From Thysanoteuthis rhombus (lineage: Eukaryota; Mollusca; Cephalopoda; Oegopsida; Thysanoteuthidae): a DNA stretch of 64,000 bases. Every line of letters begins with the position of its first letter. The stretch's first letter is position 1. The notes under the pieces are model-generated. The model was not told the origin of the DNA. It did not search any database and worked only from the letters and a program-made list of their open reading frames with translations. This document shows, one piece after another, positions 1-10,535 of this stretch. The position numbers and the translations under genes are program-made. The DNA lies in NCBI GenBank assembly GCA_963457665.1, contig OY735211.1, forward strand, positions 40,371,287-40,435,286. The letters run 5' to 3'.

Positions 1-1906
1 GAACTCCCACTGCAAAGTCATCCAACAATCAAGATCTGGAAAGAAGTTCTTCAACATTTGGAGATACCGCCGAGACACCTCAAGAGATGGAACTTGATCA
101 AGTTTCAGCTTATTTCAATAACAATGCAATATCACAACATGCAGAAAAATATGACCCCATATCTCCAAATAGTCAAAAAGAGGAAGCTGTGAGTCCTAAT
201 CTGATTCGTTCCACCCTTCCTGTCTATTCTCGTAGAAGTAAAACCATGTCACCAATTGCTACAACACATACAACCAATAAAGATCACACAGGTAGGCCAA
301 TCTATTCAGCAAGGGGCCCACCAAGGAATAAGAGTGCACCTCCTGATTGTACAAAAGAGAAACAGAAAGATGGCTGTGGTATACCTGTCTATTCAAGGAA
401 ACATTTCCCAAGAAGTAGAACCATATCTCCGATTCCATCAGAAATCGATTCAGATGAGAATATCAGTCCTGTTCTTTCCTTAGAAGCCTCTGCTATGTCT
501 TTAAACTCAGGAAAAGATACACCAAAGGATAACAGTGAGTCTCCTATTCCAACTATAATTGATGCCCCGAAGAATCTCTTTGATACTCCCGTTCTTTCTG
601 TGAGAAACACACCAAGAAGTAATACAATGTCTTCAATTCCCACAATAACAGAGAGACAACTTGATCACAGTGTCACACCTACCTGTTCAATAAAAAGTAC
701 TCCTAGGAGTAAAACAATGTCAACCATTCATTTACGCCAAGAAACTCACAAGAAGAGATGTGATACTCCCGAGTATTCAGAGAAAGGTACTCCTAGATAT
801 AAGAGCATGTCGCCTATTCCTTCAGTACTGAAAACTCGAGTGAAAAGCTCTGATACACCAAGTCTTACAAAAATAGACACGAAAGAGAACGTCTCTGGCA
901 CTCATGTGTTTTCATCAAAAAACCTTCCAAGAAGTATATCTGCATCACCGATTTCTAATATACAAGAGAATATTTGTGAGACTCCTGCTGACTCATTGAG
1001 TTGTAAAACTGCTTCAACCATTACTTCAATATTGGAATTTCAAGAAAATGGTTCTGCTACTTCTTTATTCTCAGTAAAAGGCACACCAAGGAACAAAACT
1101 GAATCTCCCATTCCAACAATAATTGAGACCCGGGAGAGTGCCTCTGATACTTCTATAAAGAGCTCACCAATGTCCCCGATCCCCACAACAGAGAAGCGAC
1201 TGAGCTACTCTGTCACTCCTGTTCCTTCAGCAAGAGGCACCCCAAGAACACAGAGGAGTGATGTGAACATAACCACTAGCCAAACAAGGAGTTCCCCAAC
1301 AAGTAACCGTGAGGACAAAAATAAAGAACAAACTTTTCAGTATAATGCAAAAGTTTACCAAATGTTGGTCAATAAAGAAGTGAACATTGATACTCCAGAC
1401 CCTCAAGACCATATTATCCCTCCATTACCGACAGCTACTGATCAAAGCAAATATACCATCAACTTGGAGGAAGTAAGTGAAACTACGAGTGCCACAGAGA
1501 CTGATCTAACCAGCAGCGACTGCATCCCAATCCTTTCAGAGAGTATAACTCCCCAATCTCTCTCTCCGACTTGCAGCAGTGAGAGTGATACTCCCATCGA
1601 TCCAGAAGAGAAGCTTCTACTCAATACAAAACTTGCCACACCATTTTACATGTGCAACTCGGAATTGTACGATACAGATTCCCCAGTGCAGGGTTTAGAC
1701 TCTGTGCCTGTTCACGCCCGTTCACAATTGAAAAAGAGCTCTACTCCAACCAAGAAATATATCATCCGTCGTCCACCAGAAATCCCTGACAGAACCAGAC
1801 AGCAAGAATCCAATCCTTCAAGAGATGATGATTTGCAACCCAAATCAGCTTCTTCTACTCTAAGTGTACTTGAAATGAAGAGAATTCATTTTAAACAATC
1901 CAACAA
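1..1906 (+). CDS. Exon (partial at 5' side) encoding the repeat region of the SxIP-repeat protein
   Basis: Frame begins at base 3 with no stop before 1906. The donor GTAAGT starts at 1907 and the apparent stop TAA at 1908-1910 lies inside it, so the ORF end is an artefact of reading into the intron. The exon leaves two bases (AA) that join a T at 4245 to make Asn. Its coding character is clear: about 635 codons open in a region otherwise full of stops, and a protein-level repeat. Residues after about base 1320 leave the repeat and become a mixed Ser/Thr/Glu-rich stretch with one basic patch (KKSSTPTKK). Confidence 0.9.
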
Positions 1907-4900
1907 GTAAGTATTGTTTATTATCTATCATGAAGTATTGTAACCCAATTGGTTTTTTTTTTAAAACGTAAGAATCCATTCAGAGGAAGTTATACAAAAC
2001 TTTTTTAAACCGAAACCATGTCTTCATACATCTCTCATCATCCATAGACAAAATGAGGCAGTTTGATTTAGAACAGAACAATGATCTATAGAGGTTAAAT
2101 TGTTGACGGGAGGATGAGAATCTGGTTATGAAATTTAGATATTTACTTATCTTGGTTTTTTGCATAGGACCAGGCAGTTGTAGAATGTAAGTTGAATGGC
2201 AATGGGCTGGACATGTTGCAAGAATGTCACCAAAATACATTTCCACTACATAGTATACATAAATAGGTCTCCCCTGCTTCTTGCAAGTTTGCTTTTATGA
2301 AAAGAGACAAAAAGTGAACATACAAGATGAATAGATATCCTCCCATAGATGAAAACGGGAAAGGGGGTCCACACCAACGTCCTTTTTAAAAGTTAGAAAT
2401 TTTAAAAACAGCAACACTTTATGACCTACCAGTAGGCCAAGCATAAAAAAACATACGGGAGAAACACTGAGAACAGACGATAAAAAAAAAATCATTACTC
2501 TGGATGTCCTTTGGAATATGAGCTTGAAAAAGAAAAAAAAAGTATATCAGGTCTGGGTCGCCACTCAATACAAATCATCACATGATCAGCACACAGTGTT
2601 GGGGGGTGATCAATGCACCAGTTGGATCATTAAAAATTCCAGATTTTCAACAAAGAAAAAAAAAAAAAATTTGAGCGCTGCTGGACACAAACTGATGGAC
2701 CAACTTAGCCCAAATTTATGTTCTAAATTGGACCCCACCCAAAAAAATTGGGGGCAAGATATTTCTTTAAAAAAAAAAAAAAAAAATGTTTTCCTAGACA
2801 GATTAAGGAATAAATGTTTATATTTTCAGCCAGCTAGCTCCATAGGTACAGCCCGTTCACATGACACATACATACCTACATAGCTAAGCAGAATCCCCAA
2901 AACTGAAGCAACATTGGTTGACGGTTTCTAATGATTGATTCTCTGAAAAGTCACAATTTCAACGAATGGGTCAGGTGGGCAGAGACTTTTTGGGAGGACG
3001 TAATAACAGTGTGGGGAAAGAGTTCTAAGTGCTTCTACAACACATGCTCCCTATTCCAAATATAACAGAAAGGACCGAAGGAACAGTAGTCGAAATGTCA
3101 TTAAAGAGAAAAACAAAAACAACTTTGTGTGTCAAAAAAAAAAAAACTATATATATATATATGTATAGATTTCAAATCATCACCCTTTTAGTCTCAATCA
3201 TTTGACAGATTCCCCAAGATTCAAGAAACCTCACCATCGTGAGCATCGTGGAGCCAGTACTTGTCAGAATTCCATCTGGCTCGTCATGCCATCTTACTTT
3301 CTGTCGGCCACAATTTTGCCTATGATCTTCAGGGGTATCGATGGACGAATGAAGAAAACAAGAAAGTTGGCCTCTGCATGAACTTCAGCAAAATGAATGT
3401 CATGTCATGTATAACAAACATATTGAGAACAAGGATACTACGATCGAAAACGCAGAGCTGAAGAAAGTAGACCACTACATCTACTTGGGGTAATGAATCT
3501 CCATGAAATTCTCAAAAGAAGAAATCAAGTAAAGAATCACACTATGTTAGGAAGTTTTCAGTAGAGCAAGTACGATTTTCATGAACAAGAAAATTCCACT
3601 CAAAAGAAGGATATGCAACCAATACATCCTTCCAATAGTCACCTATGGAGCAGAGACATGGATCTTAACCAAAAGATTAACCCTCAAACTGAGAACCATG
3701 CACATGAGAGAATCATAAAACAGCACAGTATATAAGAGAAAAGACGGTATTCCAAGAAATCATAAGAAAACTTGAACAGCAATGGGCTGGACATGTTGCA
3801 AGAATGTCAGACAATCGATGGACATCACAACTCACAATTTGAAATCAGATGCTCTCAATTTTGAATAAATGTTGTTTCATTTTTTTAATATTCACCAGGT
3901 GAGCTTAGTTTACCCAAGGCCATAAGTGTTGATCCCCCAATGAAAGTAGCTTGCCAACATTTGCTCCGGAGAAAGCCCATCAACCCCTAACCAAGCTTGT
4001 GGTTGATGCATATTTTTAAATATCATACTGTGTACTGATAAACTTACCTTTATAATCTTTTGAAACCTGATCCTATCTGCATATAGATTTACAAATAACA
4101 CGTTACTAGTAATAGATATAGTATCCAAGGACAGACCAAATCTCATCAACGTAATTCAACACAAACTCGTCTTAAACCCTGTTTAAAATCACCAAACAAT
4201 AAAATGAGAACATTTTAATATTTACCACATTTTTTCTTTTTCAGTGGTCAAAATGTTGTTTCACTTGAAGGAAAACCAAACAATGAACAAAGTAATCTGG
4301 GTGAGTCTAATCTGTTTGCTTGAAATGTTTTTGTCTTTCTTTTGCAGAACTACAACACTTCATTGTTTATTTTACAATCAATGAAGATATAAGGAGCTCC
4401 TCTCACTAATGGAGTGTCTTTGTATCATCATTCACTATCTGGTGAATATCTAACTATACAGATAAAAGAATATCATTGCTCAGATGGATCATACTGCTTT
4501 TTATGATATCATTGGAATATTTCCCTCTCTCTCTGCTTCTGAGCACCTTTACACGTGTGCTTACAAGCAGTTGTGTCCCAATAAAGCCAGTGATAACCTA
4601 ACAGGGATGTCATTACAGTTGAAGTAATAAGCTATGTCTATGAGAATTACACTAATAAATGTTATGAAGTTCAGAACACAAAATCTGCAATTTTTTTTTT
4701 TTCAAATATTGTCTAGAGTATTAAAGAAAACTTACCAAGGGAAATAAAAACTATATAAATTAATTTTCAGACAATTTAGCTTCTAATTCCACTTATTTTC
4801 ATCAGGCATAACAGTTGGTCACCTCAGATACTTTTAAGCAGGTTGCATAATCATTTTACTTGGGTACCAGGGATCTGAATCACACGCAGTATTTCCCCAT

Positions 4901-5498
4901 TTTGCCTGGTTTTACTGCCATGTTTTAAATATTTTTCAAGCCTCAATAAACTGTGTGTCAAAGTTTGATGTCAGGATGCCAAAGAAATATCTACTTATTT
5001 TTCCTTTCTTTCAATAAATCAAGTCATAAGTTTCACTGTTAAAAAGCAGTAGGGAAATGAAAATGGGACAAAAACAGCTTAAATGAAGAATGAAAAATAG
5101 TTCAGGCCAAGTTCCAATAAAGAAATGAGTTATGCAAATCAAGGGAAATAACCAAAGCAAAAAAAAATGAGAAATGAGGAATTTTTAATCTTCGACATTC
5201 TATCTTAAGCTCACAAATAGGAGATTCAGAAAATGAAATTAAGAAGAAATAAAATGGAGGCATTGTTTGGAAATAAAAACCAAAAGGATTTAAAGTATTT
5301 TCCTTTGATTTGTTCATTTTCCTTGAATATTTGAGTCTCGGTTGGTTTTGTCACAAAAGCAGCTTTAAGAATTAAAAATTAAAAAAAAACAAAAAGAGTA
5401 TGCCCTGAATTACATTCAGGTCTGTCATCACATGCTGTATCTGTTACTAGTAGCATATTACACAACTGTACCCATTAAAGATAGCCAGCAGTTCTATC

Positions 5499-5537
<39 letters not shown>

Positions 5538-6860
5538 ATGTGCATTCCAGCACTCCTGGCCCCACAGTTTTGTCTACTACATCCTGTCTGAGAGAAAAAA
5601 AAAAAAACAAAAACACACACAGCTTTCGGACATCTAGATTCTTCAGAATCTAGTTCGTTTTTTACTCTATTCTAGCTGCCAGAATTTATTCTAACTTTAT
5701 TCTGTGATGGAATTTTCCGACAGGACATCAAATTTTGACACTATGGTTCAATTATTATTACTTTAGAATCCATATGCAAAGAGAGTCAGGTTTCAAAAGC
5801 TTATAAAGTTGAATGGAGTGTACCAATTCATACTACATAAAGTTCTTGCCATCTTGTATTCATAAAATCTAATTGATTCGGCTTACTTCCAGATGAGAGC
5901 AAATCAAGTCCGTCTCAGAATGAGAATGCTGATGGCTCAGCAGATGATGATCCCGATTCAGTATTTAGCAGTTTGACTAAAATGAGTGTTGATTCTTTGG
6001 ATGCAGGACCAAGTCAGAGCCTGACATTTAATGGAGATGAATTTCTGATGAGGTGAATTTTGAAAGCTCTTCCCACATACACTGTTAGAAAATTAGAAAT
6101 TTAAAGGACTTGACTTTTACAAATACTTTCACAAAGGCATGTTAAGTAAAATAATTGTAATAAAAGCAAAATGTACTATATCTTGCCAAAAGAAGAGACT
6201 TCATTTGCATTGGTTTAAAGACAATTTTGCTCTGAGTTTATCTGAACTTGAAAGTACAACAGCAGACTAATATCTAAAAGGTCTCATTAGTGAAATTGCC
6301 CCTTCTAAAGTGAGTCTGCATTCAAATCTTGTGGGGGTCTGTAAACAATTAAGGAGTATCAAACCACAAACCCCATGGGTTTCAGAACAGTGATCTCCCA
6401 TAATATTCAACTCCAATGCAGCTTGCTCTTGGACAGGAATATCATTCTTCCTATATTAAAGTATTCTTAAACAAGAATCGAAGTGCAAACTCTTCTCAGC
6501 TGGAAGGGAAATCAGCTAATAAAACGAATTTGATTTACATTGCAGGGAAAAGAATTTTTTTATCCATCTATGTGCATTAATATATGAGAGAGTATTGGGA
6601 TTCTGACATGTTCATTTTAGAATTCACTTTTTAAGTGACATAGTTTTTATTGAAAAGCAATGAAGGTATCTATATATTACTAACATCAGCTGGTATATTA
6701 ATTCCCAACTTTTAAAAAGAAATGAGAGTTTAATGATCACTCAAAACCCGTTTTTAAATGTGATTTTGTTGCATTTTTTTTCAGTGACGATTTGGAGGCA
6801 GAAATCAACGAAATGGAACAGCAAATAGCAGAGGAAATTAAAGTAAAAGCTTTGAAATAA
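1..6860 (+). CDS. 3' part of unnamed gene: Ser/Thr/Pro-rich SxIP-repeat protein (four visible exons; 5' end outside window)
   Basis: Joining 3-1906, 4245-4300, 5893-6052 and 6785-6860 gives an uninterrupted frame of 731 residues ending in TAA at 6858-6860. All junctions are GT-AG and phases match (2, 1, 2). The reading frame is open to the left window edge, so the ATG at 87 is probably internal and the true start lies upstream. The first exon encodes a low-complexity, probably disordered region rich in Ser, Thr and Pro with a degenerate repeat of about 30 residues; its core resembles TPRSKTMSPIPT. Six copies keep S-x-I-P, the EB1-binding motif of microtubule plus-end proteins. There are many SP/TP sites, a KEN tripeptide near 882-890, then an acidic tail and a short Glu/Gln-rich helix at the C-terminus. 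I do not recognise the family. A microtubule-linked role is inferred from motifs only. The gene converges on ARPC2. Confidence 0.85.
200..1270 (+). repeat. Degenerate protein-coding tandem repeat, about 90 bp (30 aa) period, carrying SxIP motifs
   Basis: Units follow the pattern D-T-P-x-Y-S-x-K-G-T-P-R-x-K-x-M-S-P-I-P-T plus a variable spacer. Exact S-x-I-P cores are encoded at 426-437, 540-551, 630-641, 810-821, 1104-1115 and 1173-1184. Degenerate cores occur at 249 (SPIA), 720 (STIH), 945 (SPIS) and 1014 (STIT). Several start-to-start spacings are exactly 90 bases (540, 630, 720, 810; also 1014 to 1104); others are 69, 114 and 135, so units have gained or lost residues. The copies differ strongly at DNA level while the motif persists. 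Confidence 0.85.
2185..2245 (+). mobile_element. LINE 3' coding stub (RTE/Jockey-like family)
   Basis: Bases 2199-2229 are identical over 31 bases to 3779-3809. In one frame both read W-x-W-A-G-H-V-A-R-M-S or a near variant, a motif common near the C-terminus of endonuclease/reverse-transcriptase LINE proteins of the RTE/Jockey-like type. Only this short piece is recognisable. Confidence 0.55.
2600..2885 (+). repeat. Dispersed repeat family 1, copy at 2.7 kb
   Basis: The end of this copy (about 2805-2880: AATAAATGTT, TTTTCAGCC, AGCTCCATAGGTACAGCC, CACATGACACATACATA) matches 60728-60790 in the same order. Both are preceded by A-rich blocks. Probably a short interspersed or non-autonomous element. 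Confidence 0.55.
3250..3860 (+). pseudogene. Decayed and rearranged LINE reverse-transcriptase fragment
   Basis: From about 3346 the + strand reads, with frameshifts and stops, K-V-G-L-x-M-N-F-S-K-M-N-V-M, then IENAELKKVDHYIYLG, then [15 protein letters not shown] and finally [14 protein letters not shown]. These are typical blocks of the region after the catalytic RT core in RTE/Jockey-like LINEs. Bases 3266-3345 match the far 3' part of the same family but in the opposite orientation (compare 41145-41220), so the piece is internally inverted or made of two insertions. Not functional. Confidence 0.75.
4245..4300 (+). CDS. Internal exon of the SxIP-repeat gene (56 nt)
   Basis: The exon is preceded by a polypyrimidine tract and CAG (acceptor ends at 4244) and followed by GTGAGT at 4301. 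It encodes NGQNVVSLEGKPNNEQSNL and leaves one base (G) that joins AT of the next exon to make Asp. Frame continuity on both sides supports it. No domain is visible. Confidence 0.8.
5500..5536 (+). repeat. (TG)n microsatellite
   Basis: About 18 uninterrupted TG dinucleotides. Confidence 0.95.
5540..5665 (+). repeat. Dispersed repeat family 2, copy with terminal-like hairpin
   Basis: Shares TCCAGCACTCCTGG and, further on, CATCTAGATTCT-x-CAGAATCT with the reverse strand of 49935-50130, in the same order and orientation. The second block forms a perfect 9-bp stem (CTAGATTCT / AGAATCTAG, 5634-5653) with a 2-base loop. Confidence 0.6.
5893..6052 (+). CDS. Internal exon of the SxIP-repeat gene (160 nt, acidic)
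   Basis: Acceptor TTCCAG ends at 5892 and donor GTGAAT starts at 6053. The exon encodes a Ser/Asp-rich acidic stretch with a DDDP run and the phrase SVFSSLTKMSVDSLDAG, then ends in AG that joins a T at 6785 to make Ser. The composition suggests a disordered linker or acidic interaction segment. Function is unknown. Confidence 0.85.
6053..6784 (+). other. Intron of the SxIP-repeat gene, nothing recognised
   Basis: AT-rich 732-base intron between two frame-matched exons. I see no gene, repeat or conserved motif in it. Confidence 0.7.
6785..6860 (+). CDS. Terminal coding exon of the SxIP-repeat gene
   Basis: The acceptor is a T-run followed by CAG, ending at 6784. The exon encodes SDDLEAEINEMEQQIAEEI followed by KVKALK and stop TAA at 6858-6860. 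The spacing of Leu, Ile and Met fits a short amphipathic helix or coiled coil of about three heptads at the extreme C-terminus. An AATAAA overlaps the stop codon (6856-6861), probably by chance. Confidence 0.85.
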
Positions 6861-7189
6861 AATGAAAACCTTCGAGTTTTGCCATTATTCAGAAAACACT
6901 AATGATCAGAGTTGCCTCCCTTTAATTATTACTGTACATGCTTGAGAAACTAGATACACACGGAAAGTTTCATTTTGGTTTTGCTGAACTCAACGCATAT
7001 AATTCGTTGATATTCATAAAAGAAAGAAGACATGAAGAGAGAAAGACAATCACATTACTTGAAATCTTCACTTTTTTAGTGCTATCAAATTTAAAAATTC
7101 AAAAAGTTTCTAGAGAAAAAAAAGCAAAAAAAAAATTATTAATTACAATGTATTGAACTTTCAAAATCTGTTTACTTTTTAATTGATAA

Positions 7190-7195
7190 AATAAA
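7190..7195 (+). promoter_or_regulatory. Candidate polyadenylation signal AATAAA for the SxIP-repeat gene
   Basis: AATAAA lies 330 bases after the stop codon, followed by T/G-rich sequence (TTGATATTTTGTTGG). In AT-rich DNA this hexamer is common, so the choice is tentative. Confidence 0.4.
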
Positions 7196-9157
7196 AATTG
7201 ATATTTTGTTGGTTTTAAAATCTCAAATCGAAATTTTGTAATCCAAAATGTATAAAAAATTTTCACTTACAATCAAGATCATTCAATTCTCAGAAGTTAG
7301 TTTCATCATTTCTCAACTGTATTGCTGTCATTCAATCTAATATCACAGATCAATAAGGTATTGACAGGTACGTTATCAACAGAAGCAGCCAAAATTATCC
7401 AGCATTGAAAGACAACGAAAATGGGGTTGACTCATTTTCTTTCAAATAACCCAAATTCATGCAATTGGCAAGAATTTACACAATATAGCCATCCATATAA
7501 AAGTTACTTTAAAAAAAAAAAAGAAAAAAAGAAAAAAATCCCTAGTATTTTTTTTGTGCTTTCAATCCAATCACATAAAAAAAATCAAATAGATATAAAT
7601 AGAGAGGTATTGGAATAGTCAAAAAAACGATGATCTCATATGGAATACTCTAGAAAAGAATGTGACATGAAAGACACAAACGTAATATTTATTTGAACTG
7701 AGAATTTCTCCTCTGTATGTTTTGTATTAGATGTACATTTCTCTTTTCATAATTTTGTAAGAAAAAAAAAAAAAAATTTTTTTTTAAAAGTTATCCATAT
7801 TTTGATCAAGTTCAAACTACATTTTATTTTTGTGAAAATAGTAATGATGAAACTATATCATAGGTTTTAGGTGACATGCAGTGAAATTTAAAGGAAAAAC
7901 ATTTTATTTCCGTAGTTTTGTAAATATAATTTGAAATTTCAAGTTATATTCAAACATAAGTTTTAAAAATATATTAGAAAAATAGATCACTAAAAACATA
8001 CCCAAAACTAAAATAAATGTAAGAGACACTCCAACTTAATTTCAGGATTATTGGAAAAAAAATTGAAATTAAAGCTTGTGCTAAAACGGTTCCTCATCCC
8101 TGGCTCAAGATTTGATTAATTCAAGTATTCGATAGAAAATGTAAAAACATTCTTTGCGCTTTCAATCCCCCCCTCAAGACCTTTATTATCTTAAATTCAT
8201 TAGTTTTGAGAAAAACTGATTTTTAAAAGGTCTTCTAACAGTTTGATTGACAGCACAATAAATACTTCTTTTTTTCAAAGGGGAAAAAAAAAAAAAAAAG
8301 TGTCTTTCCGTCTGTAACTTTCAGAACTCATTTTTTCCATTTTTCGAATTTTCACCATTAGGCAATTGGATCAAAAGTACGAAATTTTCTTTCTCTCAGA
8401 GTGATTAACTTTTGAAATGTATTAGTTAAAAAAAAATAAAATGAAAAATAAAAATAACCTTGATAGAAAGGGAACATTTGGTTTTTCTAGTGATAAATAA
8501 CTTACAAAATTAGTCCCCCCCCCCCAACTACATTTTTTTCTTATTTGACTTTTGGTGGGGGTTGAAAGCACAAGTCATTACTTTTTTCTTTTTAACTTTT
8601 TTTTAAATAAAAAAAAGAATTGTTTTTCTGCAGGAAAGTAAGTTTTGAAAACGTTTGTGATTTGCTAACCTTTGTAAAACGGCTGATGTTTGCACATTTT
8701 GCTTCAAAGTAGTCAATCTTGGGATGTGAGAAGTATATTTCGTCCTAATTTTCTTTTCAAATCTATCAAAAAAATTTCAACGTTAATGTTTTTCTTTTTA
8801 CAGGAAATAGCCATAAAATATAAACTAGCAAATAAAGATAATAACTAAGAAGGGCAATAATTTACTTCATTTTTCAGGTTTTTTTCTAATTCCTACATTT
8901 GGCTCTCATGCTAAATCTTCACAGCTGATCTTTCAAAAAGGCAAACAAATCATTTTGCTATTGATCTACCACAAACTTATTACTCAGCAGAAATCGTCAG
9001 CGGGAAGGAGTAAATGAGGAGGGGGGGGGATCACACAGAAATTTCTATATTTCACTTTCTATTATACAAGTACCAAAAATTCTATTAAAATCCAAAATGC
9101 AAATTACTATGAGTAATTTCTTTTTTTCATTTACACTGCAATATCTTTTTGTACAAT

Positions 9158-9586
9158 AGGCTGAGCATCTCAAATTCGGCAACCTTGGTAGTAGGGGTGT
9201 CATGAGTTAAGGAAATTTACAAGTTCTGGGTGTAGTATTGGCTGATTTCAATCCTATAGAGTACTGTCATTAACACTACAAAGTCCCAGAATTTAAGGCT
9301 ATTTTGATATCAACAAAATACAAATCATATCAACTACACGTGTAAATAAGAAATAAATTGTAATAATAAAGTATCTCTTATTCCTCTTGTATCCACTTCC
9401 AAATCAAGATCTTGATGGTGAGTTGACGGATATTTTCATTTACATACAGAGAGCTCTAAACTACCACTATGAGCACCAATCCAGAATTTTGAATGGCGTT
9501 TGGATATTTTTATGTAATAATGATGAATTATTAAATTCTTAAAAATAGCCGGTTTCAGACATTACCGAGTTTGAGATGCTCAGCCT
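9158..9586. mobile_element. MITE-like element with 22-bp terminal inverted repeats
   Basis: The left end AGGCTGAGCATCTCAAATTC-GG (9158-9179) and the right end CCGAGTTTGAGATGCTCAGC-CT (9565-9586) are reverse complements with one mismatch in 22. The 429-bp body has no ORF of note, as expected for a non-autonomous DNA transposon. Flanks show only partial similarity (TTGTACAA versus TTTTCAAA), so the target duplication is unclear. An end resembling CAGGCTGAGC would fit the hAT superfamily, but that is a guess. Confidence 0.75.
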
Positions 9587-10529
9587 GTTTTCAAAATATC
9601 TTTGGCTCTATCAGGCTTACACAAATTCCAATCTTTCTTCTAACTATTGACACAAAGATTCTGATGAAGAAATTAAATTTTGTACGATTTGAGTGTTTTT
9701 CCATAAAAGCGACAATTTCTGGTAAGTATGTCAGTGGAGTCCACAAGTATGCCTGAAGAGAGCAATGCTGATGATATCTACATGAATTTATGTGTGCATA
9801 CATCCTATTTTAATTTTCAACTTGACTTTAAGCAAACACTCCATCAAGACAGATTAAACCAAGGCAAATAAATCTGGAAAATACAACTGGACTGGTCTAA
9901 GAAAAATTGATTTAGATATGACAGATTAAAATGCAGAGGCATCCCTAGGAACAAAAATATTTGCTGGAAAATTAATCAGTACAACAAAATCAAATTAGAT
10001 AAGTTTGCCTTTCCAGTTTGTACTGCATGTACGAAAACAAAAATCAACTTTTGAAGAGAAACAATCAACAAAACAAAACTCAAATATATGAATTAGTTTG
10101 AGTAAATTTATACATGGGATTGTTCTTTGTTACATGAACAACTATAAAATGAGAATTTTACAGAATTATCAACAAATAAATGAAGTTGTAAATCGATTTG
10201 ATGTAAAAGAATATTAAAAAAGTTTGATTATGTGAAATGAATATAATTCAAGATAATCAATTGCCATTTGAACACTATTTTCAACTAAATTCAATATTCT
10301 AGGAGTCTAAGAGAGCTGTCAACCATTTTCTTTGTTGGTAAAATAAAATATTCTATAAATAAAATGATGAAGAAAGCTTTTTTATGTAAGCTTTTATAAA
10401 CTAGGAGGAAATAATTTTGCATCTCCGCCCAAAAAAAGGATAATAATTCAAGAGGCAAGTTATAAAATAGACATAATCATGAGGTGGAAATTAAGTAACT
10501 TTCGAGGAAGCGTCAAGACTAGAAATGGG

Positions 10530-10535
10530 TTTATT
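10530..10535 (-). promoter_or_regulatory. Candidate polyadenylation signal for ARPC2
   Basis: The minus strand reads AATAAA here, about 745 bases after the ARPC2 stop. An ATTAAA at 10703-10698 is an alternative. Neither can be proved without transcripts. Confidence 0.3.

Larger units (their letters stand above)
1907..4244 (+). other. Intron of the SxIP-repeat gene, filled with decayed repeats
   Basis: This 2.3-kb intron contains a LINE 3' stub near 2185-2245, a dispersed repeat at about 2600-2885 with three long A-runs, and a rearranged LINE fragment at about 3250-3860. No independent gene is evident; short open frames here are poly-Lys reads of A-runs or dead transposon sequence. Confidence 0.75.
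4301..5892 (+). other. Intron of the SxIP-repeat gene
   Basis: AT-rich intron with no gene. It holds a (TG)n microsatellite at 5500-5536 followed directly by a dispersed repeat with a perfect hairpin at 5634-5653. The 4301-5480 part shows nothing I recognise. Confidence 0.7.

Noticed and set aside
87-1910. ATG at 87 as true start and TAA at 1908 as true stop
   Set aside because: The frame is open upstream to the window edge, and the TAA lies inside a GTAAGT donor with a frame-matched exon at 4245.
2518-2883. 121-codon + strand open frame rich in Lys
   Set aside because: It reads through three A-runs (poly-Lys) in dispersed repeat family 1 inside an intron. No protein family resemblance.
9591-9803. 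70-codon minus-strand frame near the MITE-like element
   Set aside because: Short, with an overlapping + frame of similar length and no family resemblance.
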